From Competibacteraceae bacterium UBA2788 (GTDB lineage Bacteria > Pseudomonadota > Gammaproteobacteria > Competibacterales > Competibacteraceae), in NCBI GenBank assembly GCA_002352185.1, contig DEHY01000067.1:1-6247 (forward strand): a stretch of DNA of 6,247 nt, given 5' to 3'. Within the stretch, counting starts at the first letter, position 1. Every line of letters begins with the position of its first letter. Shown in pieces: positions 1-4,360 of the stretch. A program made the position numbers and the translations under genes. The notes beneath the pieces are model-generated. The model was not told where the DNA came from. It saw only the letters and a list, made by a program, of their open reading frames with translations, and ran no database searches.

Positions 1-65
1 AAAAACTCAAAGCCAACGTCCTGGCTTTCGTCACCGTCGCCCTCATCGTGATCATGCTCCGCTAG
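1..65 (+). CDS. C-terminal end of an unidentified protein with a hydrophobic tail (partial)
   Basis: Read in the frame starting at base 3, the sequence gives 20 codons and a TAG stop at 63-65. The residues are KLKANVLAFVTVALIVIMLR. After a basic start there is an unbroken hydrophobic stretch of about 13-15 residues ending in a single arginine, which is what the last membrane helix of an inner-membrane protein looks like. The rest of the gene lies upstream of the window, so no family can be named. It converges on the tRNA gene that follows. The call rests on one short open frame with membrane-like composition and could be chance. Confidence 0.4.
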   Translation, partial: KLKANVLAFVTVALIVIMLR

Positions 66-97
66 CAATTTTGTGAACACGGCCTAAGATTCTGAAT

Positions 98-173
<76 letters not shown>

Positions 174-193
174 ACGACTTTATCAGGATGGGA

Positions 194-222
194 ATTATAC
201 AATTTTCAATGACCCTTGGCTA
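194..222 (-). promoter_or_regulatory. Promoter of the tRNA-Ala gene
   Basis: On the minus strand there is a perfect TATAAT at 199-194. It is preceded by exactly 17 bases (216-200) and the hexamer TAGCCA at 222-217, which matches 4 of 6 bases of TTGACA. The -10 box begins 21 bases before the first tRNA base, giving a leader of roughly 14 bases. Half of the -35 hexamer is formed by the CTAG at 220-223 that flanks the left insertion sequence. The core promoter therefore survives insertion, but everything further upstream has been replaced by the IS end. Confidence 0.55.
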
Positions 223-223
223 G
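220..223. repeat. Target-site copy CTAG, left end of the IS pair
   Basis: This is the first of three CTAG copies (220-223, 1096-1099, 1933-1936) that separate and bound the two insertion sequences. CTAG fits the YTAR type of target reported for some IS5-family elements. Because CTAG is itself palindromic, the border between target duplication and inverted repeat is ambiguous: the duplication could be 2 bases (TA), 3 or 4. Confidence 0.7.
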
Positions 224-235
224 GGCGTGTCATCA
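224..235 (+). repeat. Left terminal inverted repeat of IS A
   Basis: GGCGTGTCATCA is the exact complement of 1084-1095. With the flanking palindromic CTAG the match is 16 bases (220-235 against 1084-1099). The repeat contains the transposase stop codon (235-233 on the minus strand). Confidence 0.9.
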
Positions 236-1000
236 ATTGAGCCATATGACTGTGGCGGCGAGGTAGATACCGCCGAGGAAGGCGCAGGCGCGTTTATCGT
301 ACCGGGTTGCAATGGCACGGTATTGCTTGAGTTTTGCAAAGAAATTCTCGATCAGAGGCCTGATTTTATACAGGTCTTCGTCATATGCGCGCGGCGCGAT
401 GCGGTTTGATTTCGGCGGGATGACGGTCTGAACCCCGGCTTTTTCGAGCCGATCAAGAACGCGCTCCCGGGCATCGTAAGCCTTGTCGGCTAGGAGGCTT
501 TAATATCGACCGGAAGCAAGGGCGGTAAGGCGTCCGCTCCTTGCAGATCGTGAGCCTGTCCAGGGGTCAGATGGAACCCCGTGGGGTTGCCAAGGGCGTC
601 GCATGTGGCGTGGATTTTGGTGGTCAGCCCGCCTTTTGAGCGCCCGATCGCTTCCTGTTCGCGGTCCCCCTTTTGCGCCCGCGCTGTGCCGGTGGGCACG
701 AACGATCGTGAAATCAATCTTCGCGTATTCGTTGTCGGCGTCTTGCGCCGGATGCTCGAAAACCCTTTGCCGGACGCCGCTTTGGCTCCAGCGCGTATGG
801 CGGGTATGGATGACCCGAAAATCCCCAAACCTCTCCGGCAAGTCGCGCCATGCCATCCCAGCGCGGTAACGATACAAAACCGCCTCGATAAACAAACGGT
901 TATCCTTGGCTGTGCCGCCGATATGCCCCTCGCGTCCCGGCAAAAATCCTTCGATCCGCTCCCATTGATCGTCCCGCAAAGCATAGCGTCTCTGGCCCAT
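233..1000 (-). pseudogene. IS5-family DDE transposase of IS A, two frame disruptions
   Basis: The start at 1000 (MGQRRYALRDDQWERI) follows GGGAGGG (1015-1009) with an 8-base gap. The first frame covers the N-terminal IS5-type domain (DNRLFIEAVLYRYRAGMAWRDLP) and the region of the first catalytic Asp (KIDFTIVRAH). At the minus-strand run A4G5 (674-666), the homologous sequence moves to another frame (DREQEAIGRSKGGLTTKIHA), as if one G had been added. Near 494-497 it returns to the original frame, as if one C had been lost from KA-LLADKAYD. The last part carries LLADKAYD and the Y-x2-R-x3-E-x6-K signature (YKIRPLIENFFAKLK) and ends at TGA 235-233. Total length is 768 bases (255 codons plus stop), so the two changes cancel in length. 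The middle third is out of frame and both through-frames hit stops (TAA 502-500, TAG 492-490). Programmed frameshifting is unlikely to explain both. Confidence 0.88.
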
Positions 1001-1083
1001 TCATAAGTCCCTCCCATCGGTCTATGAATAGTGAATCACAATCAGATTCCTCTGTGAATCCAGAAAATTATTACCCCGCTAAC

Positions 1084-1095
1084 TGATGACACGCC
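1084..1095 (-). repeat. Right terminal inverted repeat of IS A
   Basis: TGATGACACGCC is the complement of the left repeat at 224-235. It is followed directly by the shared CTAG (1096-1099) and then by the left end of IS B. Confidence 0.9.
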
Positions 1096-1099
1096 CTAG
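1096..1099. repeat. Shared CTAG between the two insertion sequences
   Basis: This single CTAG serves at once as the right flank of IS A and the left flank of IS B, with no other base between them. It is what remains when a second element inserts into the CTAG duplication made by a first one. Confidence 0.8.
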
Positions 1100-1119
1100 A
1101 TAGTGTAGTCACGAGATAT
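1100..1119 (+). repeat. Left terminal inverted repeat of IS B
   Basis: ATAGTGTAGTCACGAGATAT is the perfect complement of 1913-1932. With the CTAG flanks the symmetry is 24 bases. The transposase stop TGA (1111-1109 on the minus strand) falls inside it. Confidence 0.93.
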
Positions 1120-1871
1120 TAGCCCAGAGGGCGATACATCGGATGTGGACGGCGGCGAGGAAAGACGCCGTATTTTTGGCGTAACGGGTTACGATACCGC
1201 GCCATCTTTTTAATGTAAAAAGGCGTTTTCAACAAGGTGCCTCAGTTTATAAAGATCAGCGTCATAATCCCGTTTGTTTTTACGATGTTTGCGCGGCGGG
1301 ATAATGGCAACGCAGCCTTGCGCAGCCGCCTGATCCACAAGCGCATCGCTGTCATAGCCCTTATCCGCCAGTAAATATTCTGCACTGATACCGTCGATCA
1401 AGATTGAAGCTTGCGTACAATCCGCACGGGTACCGTCTGTAATAACCCTTCGTACCGGCATACCCAACGCATCCACGGTCGGATGTATCTTGGTGTTGAG
1501 CCCCCTTTTGATCGAGCCATATCCTGGTTCCCGCCCACCGCACCCGCTGCGTGCGGATGCACCTTTATAGGTGTTGCATCGATCATCAGCCATTCGTAAT
1601 CAGGCTCATCGATCAGAACTTCGAGTCGTTTTTCCCACACCGCTTTATCGCGCCAACGGATAAAACGACGATGGGTGTTGCTCCAATCCCCAAGATCCGG
1701 CGGCAGATCGCGCCAGGGACAACCCGTGCGGATAATCCAAAAAACAGCGTTTATAAACAGCCTATTATCTCTTGCAACGCCTCCCCAAACCCCAACCCGT
1801 CCAGGCAAATGCGGCTCCAGCAACGCCCATGTCTTATCAGATATATCGTGTTTTCGATGCGCTAATCCCAT
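1109..1871 (-). pseudogene. IS5-family DDE transposase of IS B, two frame disruptions
   Basis: The start at 1871 (MGLAHRKHDISDKTWALLEP) has a strong GGGGAGG (1883-1877) five bases upstream. The first frame holds the N-terminal domain (DNRLFINAVFWIIRTGCPWRDLP) and the first catalytic region (LMIDATPIKVHPHAAGA). At the minus-strand run A4G5 (1509-1501) after MARSKGG, the sequence continues one base back (LNTKIHPTVDALGMP). This could be a programmed -1 shift on A-AAA-G, as proposed for IS427-group elements, or a lost base. That frame holds LLADKGYDSD and YKLRHLVENAFLH, then reaches TAA at 1212-1210. Restoring one T there reads HLKRWRGIVTRYAKNTASF and on to TGA 1111-1109 inside the repeat. The second break cuts the Y-x2-R-x3-E-x6-K signature before its Lys, so the product should be inactive. 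Repaired length would be about 254 residues, close to that of IS A. Confidence 0.88.
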
Positions 1872-1912
1872 GTCAACCTCCCCTTGCGGCTAACATGATC
1901 CTCTCACATTTT

Positions 1913-1932
1913 ATATCTCGTGACTACACTAT
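1913..1932 (-). repeat. Right terminal inverted repeat of IS B
   Basis: ATATCTCGTGACTACACTAT is the perfect complement of 1100-1119 and is followed by CTAG at 1933-1936. Confidence 0.93.
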
Positions 1933-1936
1933 CTAG
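1933..1936. repeat. Target-site copy CTAG, right end of the IS pair
   Basis: This is the third CTAG copy. Removing 224-1936 would join the left flank, ending in CTTGGCTAG, to TATCAGTTACTC with a single CTAG, which is the inferred ancestral target. Confidence 0.7.
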
Positions 1937-2157
1937 TATCAGTTACTCATAGAACACCCGGCGACGGCGCTTCGGGATCAACGCTACATGCTATTTACAC
2001 CCCCATGTGGCGTGACGTAGGCTTTGTTCTCCATCCATCGGGATTCTCCCCGTCGTATGCTTTGGCGGCTCACGGCATGGAGTTTCCTGATGGATTCCAG
2101 AAACGGTCAAGCTTCTACTGTCTCCCCAGCAAAGCCGGGGAGTTACCCATATTAATC
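1937..2157. other. Intergenic stretch between IS B and the glycosyltransferase gene
   Basis: This is 221 bases with no recognised gene. The frame of the downstream gene stays open back to an ATG at 2005, but the roughly 51 extra residues (MWRDVGFVLHPSGF and onward) do not look like part of a glycosyltransferase. I see no convincing promoter. The stretch probably holds the native upstream region of the gene, now cut off from the tRNA side by the IS pair. The only clear structure is the hairpin at 2122-2142. Confidence 0.45.
2122..2142 (+). promoter_or_regulatory. Hairpin covering the only GGGGAG near the glycosyltransferase start
   Basis: CTCCCC (2122-2127) pairs with GGGGAG (2137-2142). Inside, after an A-C mismatch, GC pairs with GC around an AAA loop. 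GGGGAG is the only Shine-Dalgarno-like sequence near the start at 2158, and its 15-base distance is longer than usual. If it is the ribosome site, the hairpin would occlude it. No run of T follows, so it is not a typical terminator. Confidence 0.35.
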
Positions 2158-2841
2158 ATGCCTCGCATCGCTATTATTCTGCCGGTCCTGAACGAGGAAA
2201 CAGAGATCAGCGCCGGACTAGGCCGCTTGCAGTCGCTGCGCCGGCAGGATTGCGAATTGATCGTGGTGGATGGCGGCAGCCGGGATCAAACCGTGGCGCT
2301 GGCTGAACCACTGGCGGATCGAGTGATCATCGGCCCCAGGGGTCGGGCGGCGCAGATGAACGCTGGCGCGGCGCTGGCGCAGAGCGCCCTTCTCTGGTTC
2401 CTGCATGCTGACAGCCAGCCTCCGCCGGATGCTGCGGGCATGATCCGTGCTGCCTTGAGCGACCCGGATCGCCACTGGGGCCGGTTTGACGTGCGCCTGT
2501 CCGGGCCTCATTTGCTGCTGCGCATGGTGGAAACCCTGATGAATGCCCGCTCCCGGTTTACCGGCATCGCCACCGGCGACCAGGGAATTTTCGTCCGCCG
2601 GGAGTTGTTCGAGCGAGTCGGCGGTTATCCTGCACTCGCGCTGATGGAAGACATTGCCCTCAGCCGATTGTTAAAACAACATGGCCGACCGATTTGCCTG
2701 CGCCAGCGATTGCAAACTTCCAGCCGACGCTGGGAGCGTGACGGTATCCTTCGCACCATTCTGCTGATGTGGCGGCTGCGGCTGGCCTATTTCCTCGGCG
2801 TCGATCCCTGCCGGTTAGCCCGGATTTACTACCGTTCTTGA
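2158..2841 (+). CDS. Family 2 glycosyltransferase, TIGR04283-like (rSAM/selenodomain-associated transferase 2)
   Basis: The protein has 227 residues and is cytosolic with a GT-A fold. It opens with IAIILPVLNEE (4-14), the GT2 nucleotide-sugar entry strand. Next come VVDGGSRDQT (36-45), GRAAQMNAGA (62-71), the HAD metal-binding motif (83-85), the acceptor-side GDQGIFVRRELFERVGGYP (140-158) and the MED motif (163-165) of the catalytic base region. These motifs in this order, and the length, match the short TIGR04283 family, named for co-occurrence with selenodomain radical SAM proteins and annotated as arsenosugar-biosynthesis glycosyltransferases. The real substrate here is unknown. I chose ATG 2158 because the family begins with a short basic stretch before the first strand; ATG 2005 in frame would add unrelated residues. 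There is no membrane anchor. The natural partner is the second transferase gene downstream, from which it is separated by a hairpin-rich element. Confidence 0.9.
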   Translation: MPRIAIILPVLNEETEISAGLGRLQSLRRQDCELIVVDGGSRDQTVALAEPLADRVIIGPRGRAAQMNAGAALAQSALLWFLHADSQPPPDAAGMIRAALSDPDRHWGRFDVRLSGPHLLLRMVETLMNARSRFTGIATGDQGIFVRRELFERVGGYPALALMEDIALSRLLKQHGRPICLRQRLQTSSRRWERDGILRTILLMWRLRLAYFLGVDPCRLARIYYRS

Positions 2842-2846
2842 CCTCC

Positions 2847-2868
2847 TCCCCTCCCTGAAGGACGGGGA
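2847..2868 (+). repeat. Left-end hairpin of the intergenic element
   Basis: TCCCC pairs with GGGGA, and inside it TCC pairs with GGA around the loop CTGAA, with one bulged C at 2863. It starts six bases after the glycosyltransferase stop. It is not followed by a T run, which argues against a simple intrinsic terminator, although it could slow transcription. Confidence 0.6.
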
Positions 2869-2950
2869 TTCCTGAATCTCCCGACCCAGGGTTTCCTGTT
2901 TCACCGAGGATTGCCCAGAGGAGTTAAGGCTTGGTTTTCGCCGATTCGAT

Positions 2951-2986
2951 TCCCCGCAGTGGGGAGTCTTACGCGGTTCGAACCGC
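2951..2986 (+). repeat. Two adjacent inner hairpins of the intergenic element
   Basis: TCCCC (2951-2955) pairs with GGGGA (2961-2965) around GCAGT. Seven bases later GCGGTTCGAACCGC (2973-2986) is a perfect 14-base palindrome. Side-by-side hairpins like these suggest selection for RNA or single-stranded DNA structure. Confidence 0.6.
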
Positions 2987-3034
2987 AGCCGGAAACTCCC
3001 CCAGGTCTCACATCCTCTCCACAGACTTCACATC

Positions 3035-3049
3035 CCGCCGGCCCGGCGG
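3035..3049 (+). repeat. Strong GC hairpin or palindrome in the intergenic element
   Basis: CCGCCGG and CCGGCGG form seven perfect pairs separated by one C. As RNA it must open a few pairs to make a loop; as DNA it is a near-perfect dyad. Confidence 0.6.
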
Positions 3050-3073
3050 TAGGTCTTATAGGAGACATTGGCG

Positions 3074-3184
3074 ATGTTACCCAAAACAGCGGCGCTTCAA
3101 CAGTCCCCCTGCGGGGAACTGCCGCGCCGTCCGCTCTCCCTCCCCGACCTGAACGCCGGGGTCTCTCGCGGAAAATCTCGATGA
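3074..3184 (+). CDS. Possible 36-residue leader peptide coupled to the TIGR04282-like gene
   Basis: An ATG at 3074 follows GGAGA (3061-3065) with an 8-base gap, one of the better ribosome sites in the interval. The frame runs 36 codons (MLPKTAALQQSPCGELPRR and onward) and stops at TGA 3182-3184, overlapping the ATG of the next gene as ATGA. That arrangement would allow translational coupling to a gene whose own ribosome site is weak. The peptide is rich in Pro, Arg and Leu, resembles nothing I know, and crosses two hairpins of the putative element. It may simply be an accidental open frame; I favour coupling or chance over a functional peptide. Confidence 0.22.
   Translation: MLPKTAALQQSPCGELPRRPLSLPDLNAGVSRGKSR
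3101..3121 (+). repeat. Hairpin before the right end of the intergenic element
   Basis: CAGT pairs with ACTG and CCCC with GGGG, separated by a C-A mismatch, around a TGC loop. This makes eight pairs in 21 bases. Confidence 0.6.
3142..3161 (+). repeat. Right-end hairpin of the intergenic element
   Basis: CCCCG (3142-3146) pairs with CGGGG (3157-3161) around ACCTGAACGC. The loop and flanks resemble the left hairpin (CCTGAA in both). The following CTCTCGCGGAAAAT leads into the start of the next gene, so this end supplies that gene's ribosome-binding region. Confidence 0.55.
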
Positions 3185-3873
3185 GCGACGCCTACGATTT
3201 TCCCAACGCCCGTCTGCTGATCCTGTCCAAGGCGCCGATTCCCGGTCGGGTCAAAACCCGACTGGCTGGATCGTTGGGCGCACGCGGCGCGGTGGAACTC
3301 TATAAAAAGCTGCTGCGGCGAACCCTGACTATGGCGGATGCGGCCCGGCTCTGTCCGATTGAACTGTGGTGCGCACCGGATACGCGGCACGGCTTTTTCG
3401 TCGCCTGCCGACGGGAGTACGGAATCAGATTGCGCCGCCAGTGTACGGGCGATCTGGGTCAGCGCATGAACCATGCCCTGAACCGGACGCTGGCCGACGG
3501 CAGGCACGCAGTGCTGATCGGCGGCGATTGCGTCTCGCTGGGTATGGCGGAATTGCGCGCCGGGTTCGACCTGCTCGCCGCCGGATGGGACGCTGTGATT
3601 GGACCGGCGGCGGATGGAGGTTATGTGCTGATCGGGCTGCGTCGGCGTTGTCCGGCCTTGTTCCGGGGCATCGTCTGGAGTACGCCAGCCGTGTTGGCGG
3701 CGACTCGCCGCCGGTTCAGGCGGGCAGGCGTGGACTGGGCGGAATTGCCGCCCGGCTGGGATGTTGACACCCCTGCTGATCTGCGGCGGCTGCGCCGAAA
3801 TACTCGGTGGTATAGCGTTCCGCCCACAGTTCCGGCGACCAGAAATCCAGCGGCAGCCCCGCTTTCAGCTTGA
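3181..3873 (+). CDS. TIGR04282/DUF2064-like GT-A transferase (rSAM/selenodomain-associated transferase 1)
   Basis: The protein has 230 residues with a GT-A nucleotide-binding fold, cytosolic. Visible motifs are LLILSKAPIPGRVKTRL (12-28), the basic glycine-proline loop typical of nucleotidyl and glycosyl transferases of this type; GDLGQRMNHAL (90-100); AVLIGGDCVSL (110-120), where the metal-binding GxDC lies; GPAADGGYVLIGL (141-153); and WDVDTPADLRRLR (193-205), the usual C-terminal signature. The family is annotated as an arsenosugar-biosynthesis glycosyltransferase; its donor and acceptor here are unknown. The open frame continues back to 2911, but that part is hairpin-element sequence, so I start at ATG 3181, preceded by GCGGA. 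After Arg206 come 24 residues without family resemblance, encoded opposite the conserved end of amrA. Context suggests it once followed the GT2 gene more closely. Confidence 0.88.
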   Translation: MSDAYDFPNARLLILSKAPIPGRVKTRLAGSLGARGAVELYKKLLRRTLTMADAARLCPIELWCAPDTRHGFFVACRREYGIRLRRQCTGDLGQRMNHALNRTLADGRHAVLIGGDCVSLGMAELRAGFDLLAAGWDAVIGPAADGGYVLIGLRRRCPALFRGIVWSTPAVLAATRRRFRRAGVDWAELPPGWDVDTPADLRRLRRNTRWYSVPPTVPATRNPAAAPLSA

Positions 3874-4360
3874 GCTGGGTCAGAAACATGTAGGGATCGG
3901 GCAGGGTTTCCCAGACCGCCGGCAAAAACGTGGCGCGGTAGTGATGAAAATGCAGGATCAAACCGTCCATGCCCGGACGCAATTGCGCCAGCAGCTCCTC
4001 TTCCGATCCGAAATGCAGCGGTTCCGGCGGCGACAGCACCGAGAGATGAAGATCCAGACCCGGAAACTCATCTGGCCGCAGTTTGGGAAAGCGCGGATCC
4101 TCGAACGCCGCCGCGTAGGCGTGGGCGGCGACATCCTGCACTAGGGGTTGATAGGCGGCGAGCGCGCCGATGCAACCGCGCAACTGGCCGTCCATTTCCA
4201 GAGTCACGAAGGTCGCCCGCAATGGTCGCAAGGCAGCGGGATAGTCGTCCGGGTTTACCGTCAGCGCCTGACCGTGGCGCAGGCCGTACTGAATTGAGGC
4301 GCGGGCGACGTCGAGCAGTGCGGCGCGATCTGAATTCGAGAGAGGTTCAGTGGAAGACAT
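3716..4360 (-). CDS. amrA: AmmeMemoRadiSam system protein A (AMMECR1 domain)
   Basis: The protein has 214 residues with one AMMECR1 domain, cytosolic, and biochemical function unknown. It shows the start LLDVARASIQYGL (15-27), TFVTLEMDGQLRGCIG (50-65) containing the LRGCIG hexapeptide that is the family's most conserved motif, AAAFEDPRFPKL (about 83-94), the DLHLSVLSPPEPL strand and the closing AERYTTEYFG (180-189). The last 25 residues (AAAADQQGCQHP and onward) lack family resemblance and lie opposite the conserved end of the convergent transferase gene. I chose ATG 4360, with AGGA ten bases upstream; ATG 4369 in frame would sit one base from that AGGA. The start overlaps the end of amrB by 14 bases, so the two are probably translationally coupled. 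AMMECR1, MEMO1 and radical SAM genes recur together as the AmmeMemoRadiSam set. Confidence 0.93.
   Translation of the reverse strand: MSSTEPLSNSDRAALLDVARASIQYGLRHGQALTVNPDDYPAALRPLRATFVTLEMDGQLRGCIGALAAYQPLVQDVAAHAYAAAFEDPRFPKLRPDEFPGLDLHLSVLSPPEPLHFGSEEELLAQLRPGMDGLILHFHHYRATFLPAVWETLPDPYMFLTQLKLKAGLPLDFWSPELWAERYTTEYFGAAAADQQGCQHPSRAAIPPSPRLPA

Larger units (their letters stand above)
224..1095 (-). mobile_element. Insertion sequence A, IS5 family (IS427-like), 872 bp, probably inactive
   Basis: The element is bounded by perfect 12-bp inverted repeats, GGCGTGTCATCA at 224-235 and its complement at 1084-1095, both flanked by CTAG. It carries one transposase gene on the minus strand that fills nearly the whole element, and the transposase stop codon lies inside the left repeat. 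Size, domain content and CTAG flanks fit the IS5 family; the IS427 group is inferred from the roughly 255-codon transposase. It lies directly beside a second element of the same family. Its specific ISfinder name is not known to me. Confidence 0.9.
1100..1932 (-). mobile_element. Insertion sequence B, IS5 family (IS427-like), 833 bp, probably inactive
   Basis: The element is bounded by perfect 20-bp inverted repeats (1100-1119 and 1913-1932) and flanked by CTAG on both sides. It carries one minus-strand transposase gene whose stop lies inside the left repeat. The terminal repeats and protein differ clearly from those of IS A, so this is a different IS of the same family, not a second copy. 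The perfect repeats suggest fairly recent arrival, although the transposase frame is broken. Confidence 0.92.
2842..3176 (+). mobile_element. Hairpin-rich element between the two transferase genes, probable IS200/IS605-type remnant or non-autonomous derivative
   Basis: This gene-poor block begins right after the glycosyltransferase stop and ends just before the next start; outer limits are approximate. Its left hairpin region (2846-2874) and right hairpin region (3140-3168) align without gaps and agree at 21 of 29 bases in the same orientation, sharing CTCCCC, CCTGAA and CGGGG. Imperfect subterminal hairpins of the same polarity are a hallmark of IS200/IS605 ends, including TnpB-only elements and the small derivatives called PATEs. 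Between them lie at least four more hairpins (2951-2965, 2973-2986, 3035-3049, 3101-3121). No TnpA or TnpB coding sequence is visible. An alternative is a structured RNA or long leader of the downstream gene. Confidence 0.55.

Noticed and set aside
581..1006. Plus-strand open frames within IS A (and similarly within IS B, 1411-1893)
   Set aside because: They are antisense shadows of the transposase genes, without ribosome sites or recognisable domains.
490..1017. 175-residue open frame on the minus strand as a separate gene
   Set aside because: Only its later part (DREQEAIGRSKGG onward) is meaningful, as the middle third of the IS A transposase; the first part is a shifted reading of the N-terminal domain.
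2005..2157. Start of the glycosyltransferase at ATG 2005
   Set aside because: The extra 51 residues do not fit GT2 proteins, no ribosome site precedes 2005, and the first strand IAIILPVLNEE normally lies within a few residues of the start.
2847..2878. Hairpin after the glycosyltransferase stop as a rho-independent terminator
   Set aside because: There is no T run after the stem, and a similar hairpin is found at the other end of the spacer, which fits a mobile-element end better.
2842..3176. CRISPR array or short tandem repeats
   Set aside because: The repeated units are hairpins of differing sequence and irregular spacing; there are no identical direct repeats separated by unique spacers.
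2911..3180. In-frame N-terminal extension of the TIGR04282-like gene, making a 320-residue protein
   Set aside because: The first 90 residues have no family resemblance and translate the hairpin-rich spacer. The family begins close to the strand LLILSKAP, which fits a start at 3181.
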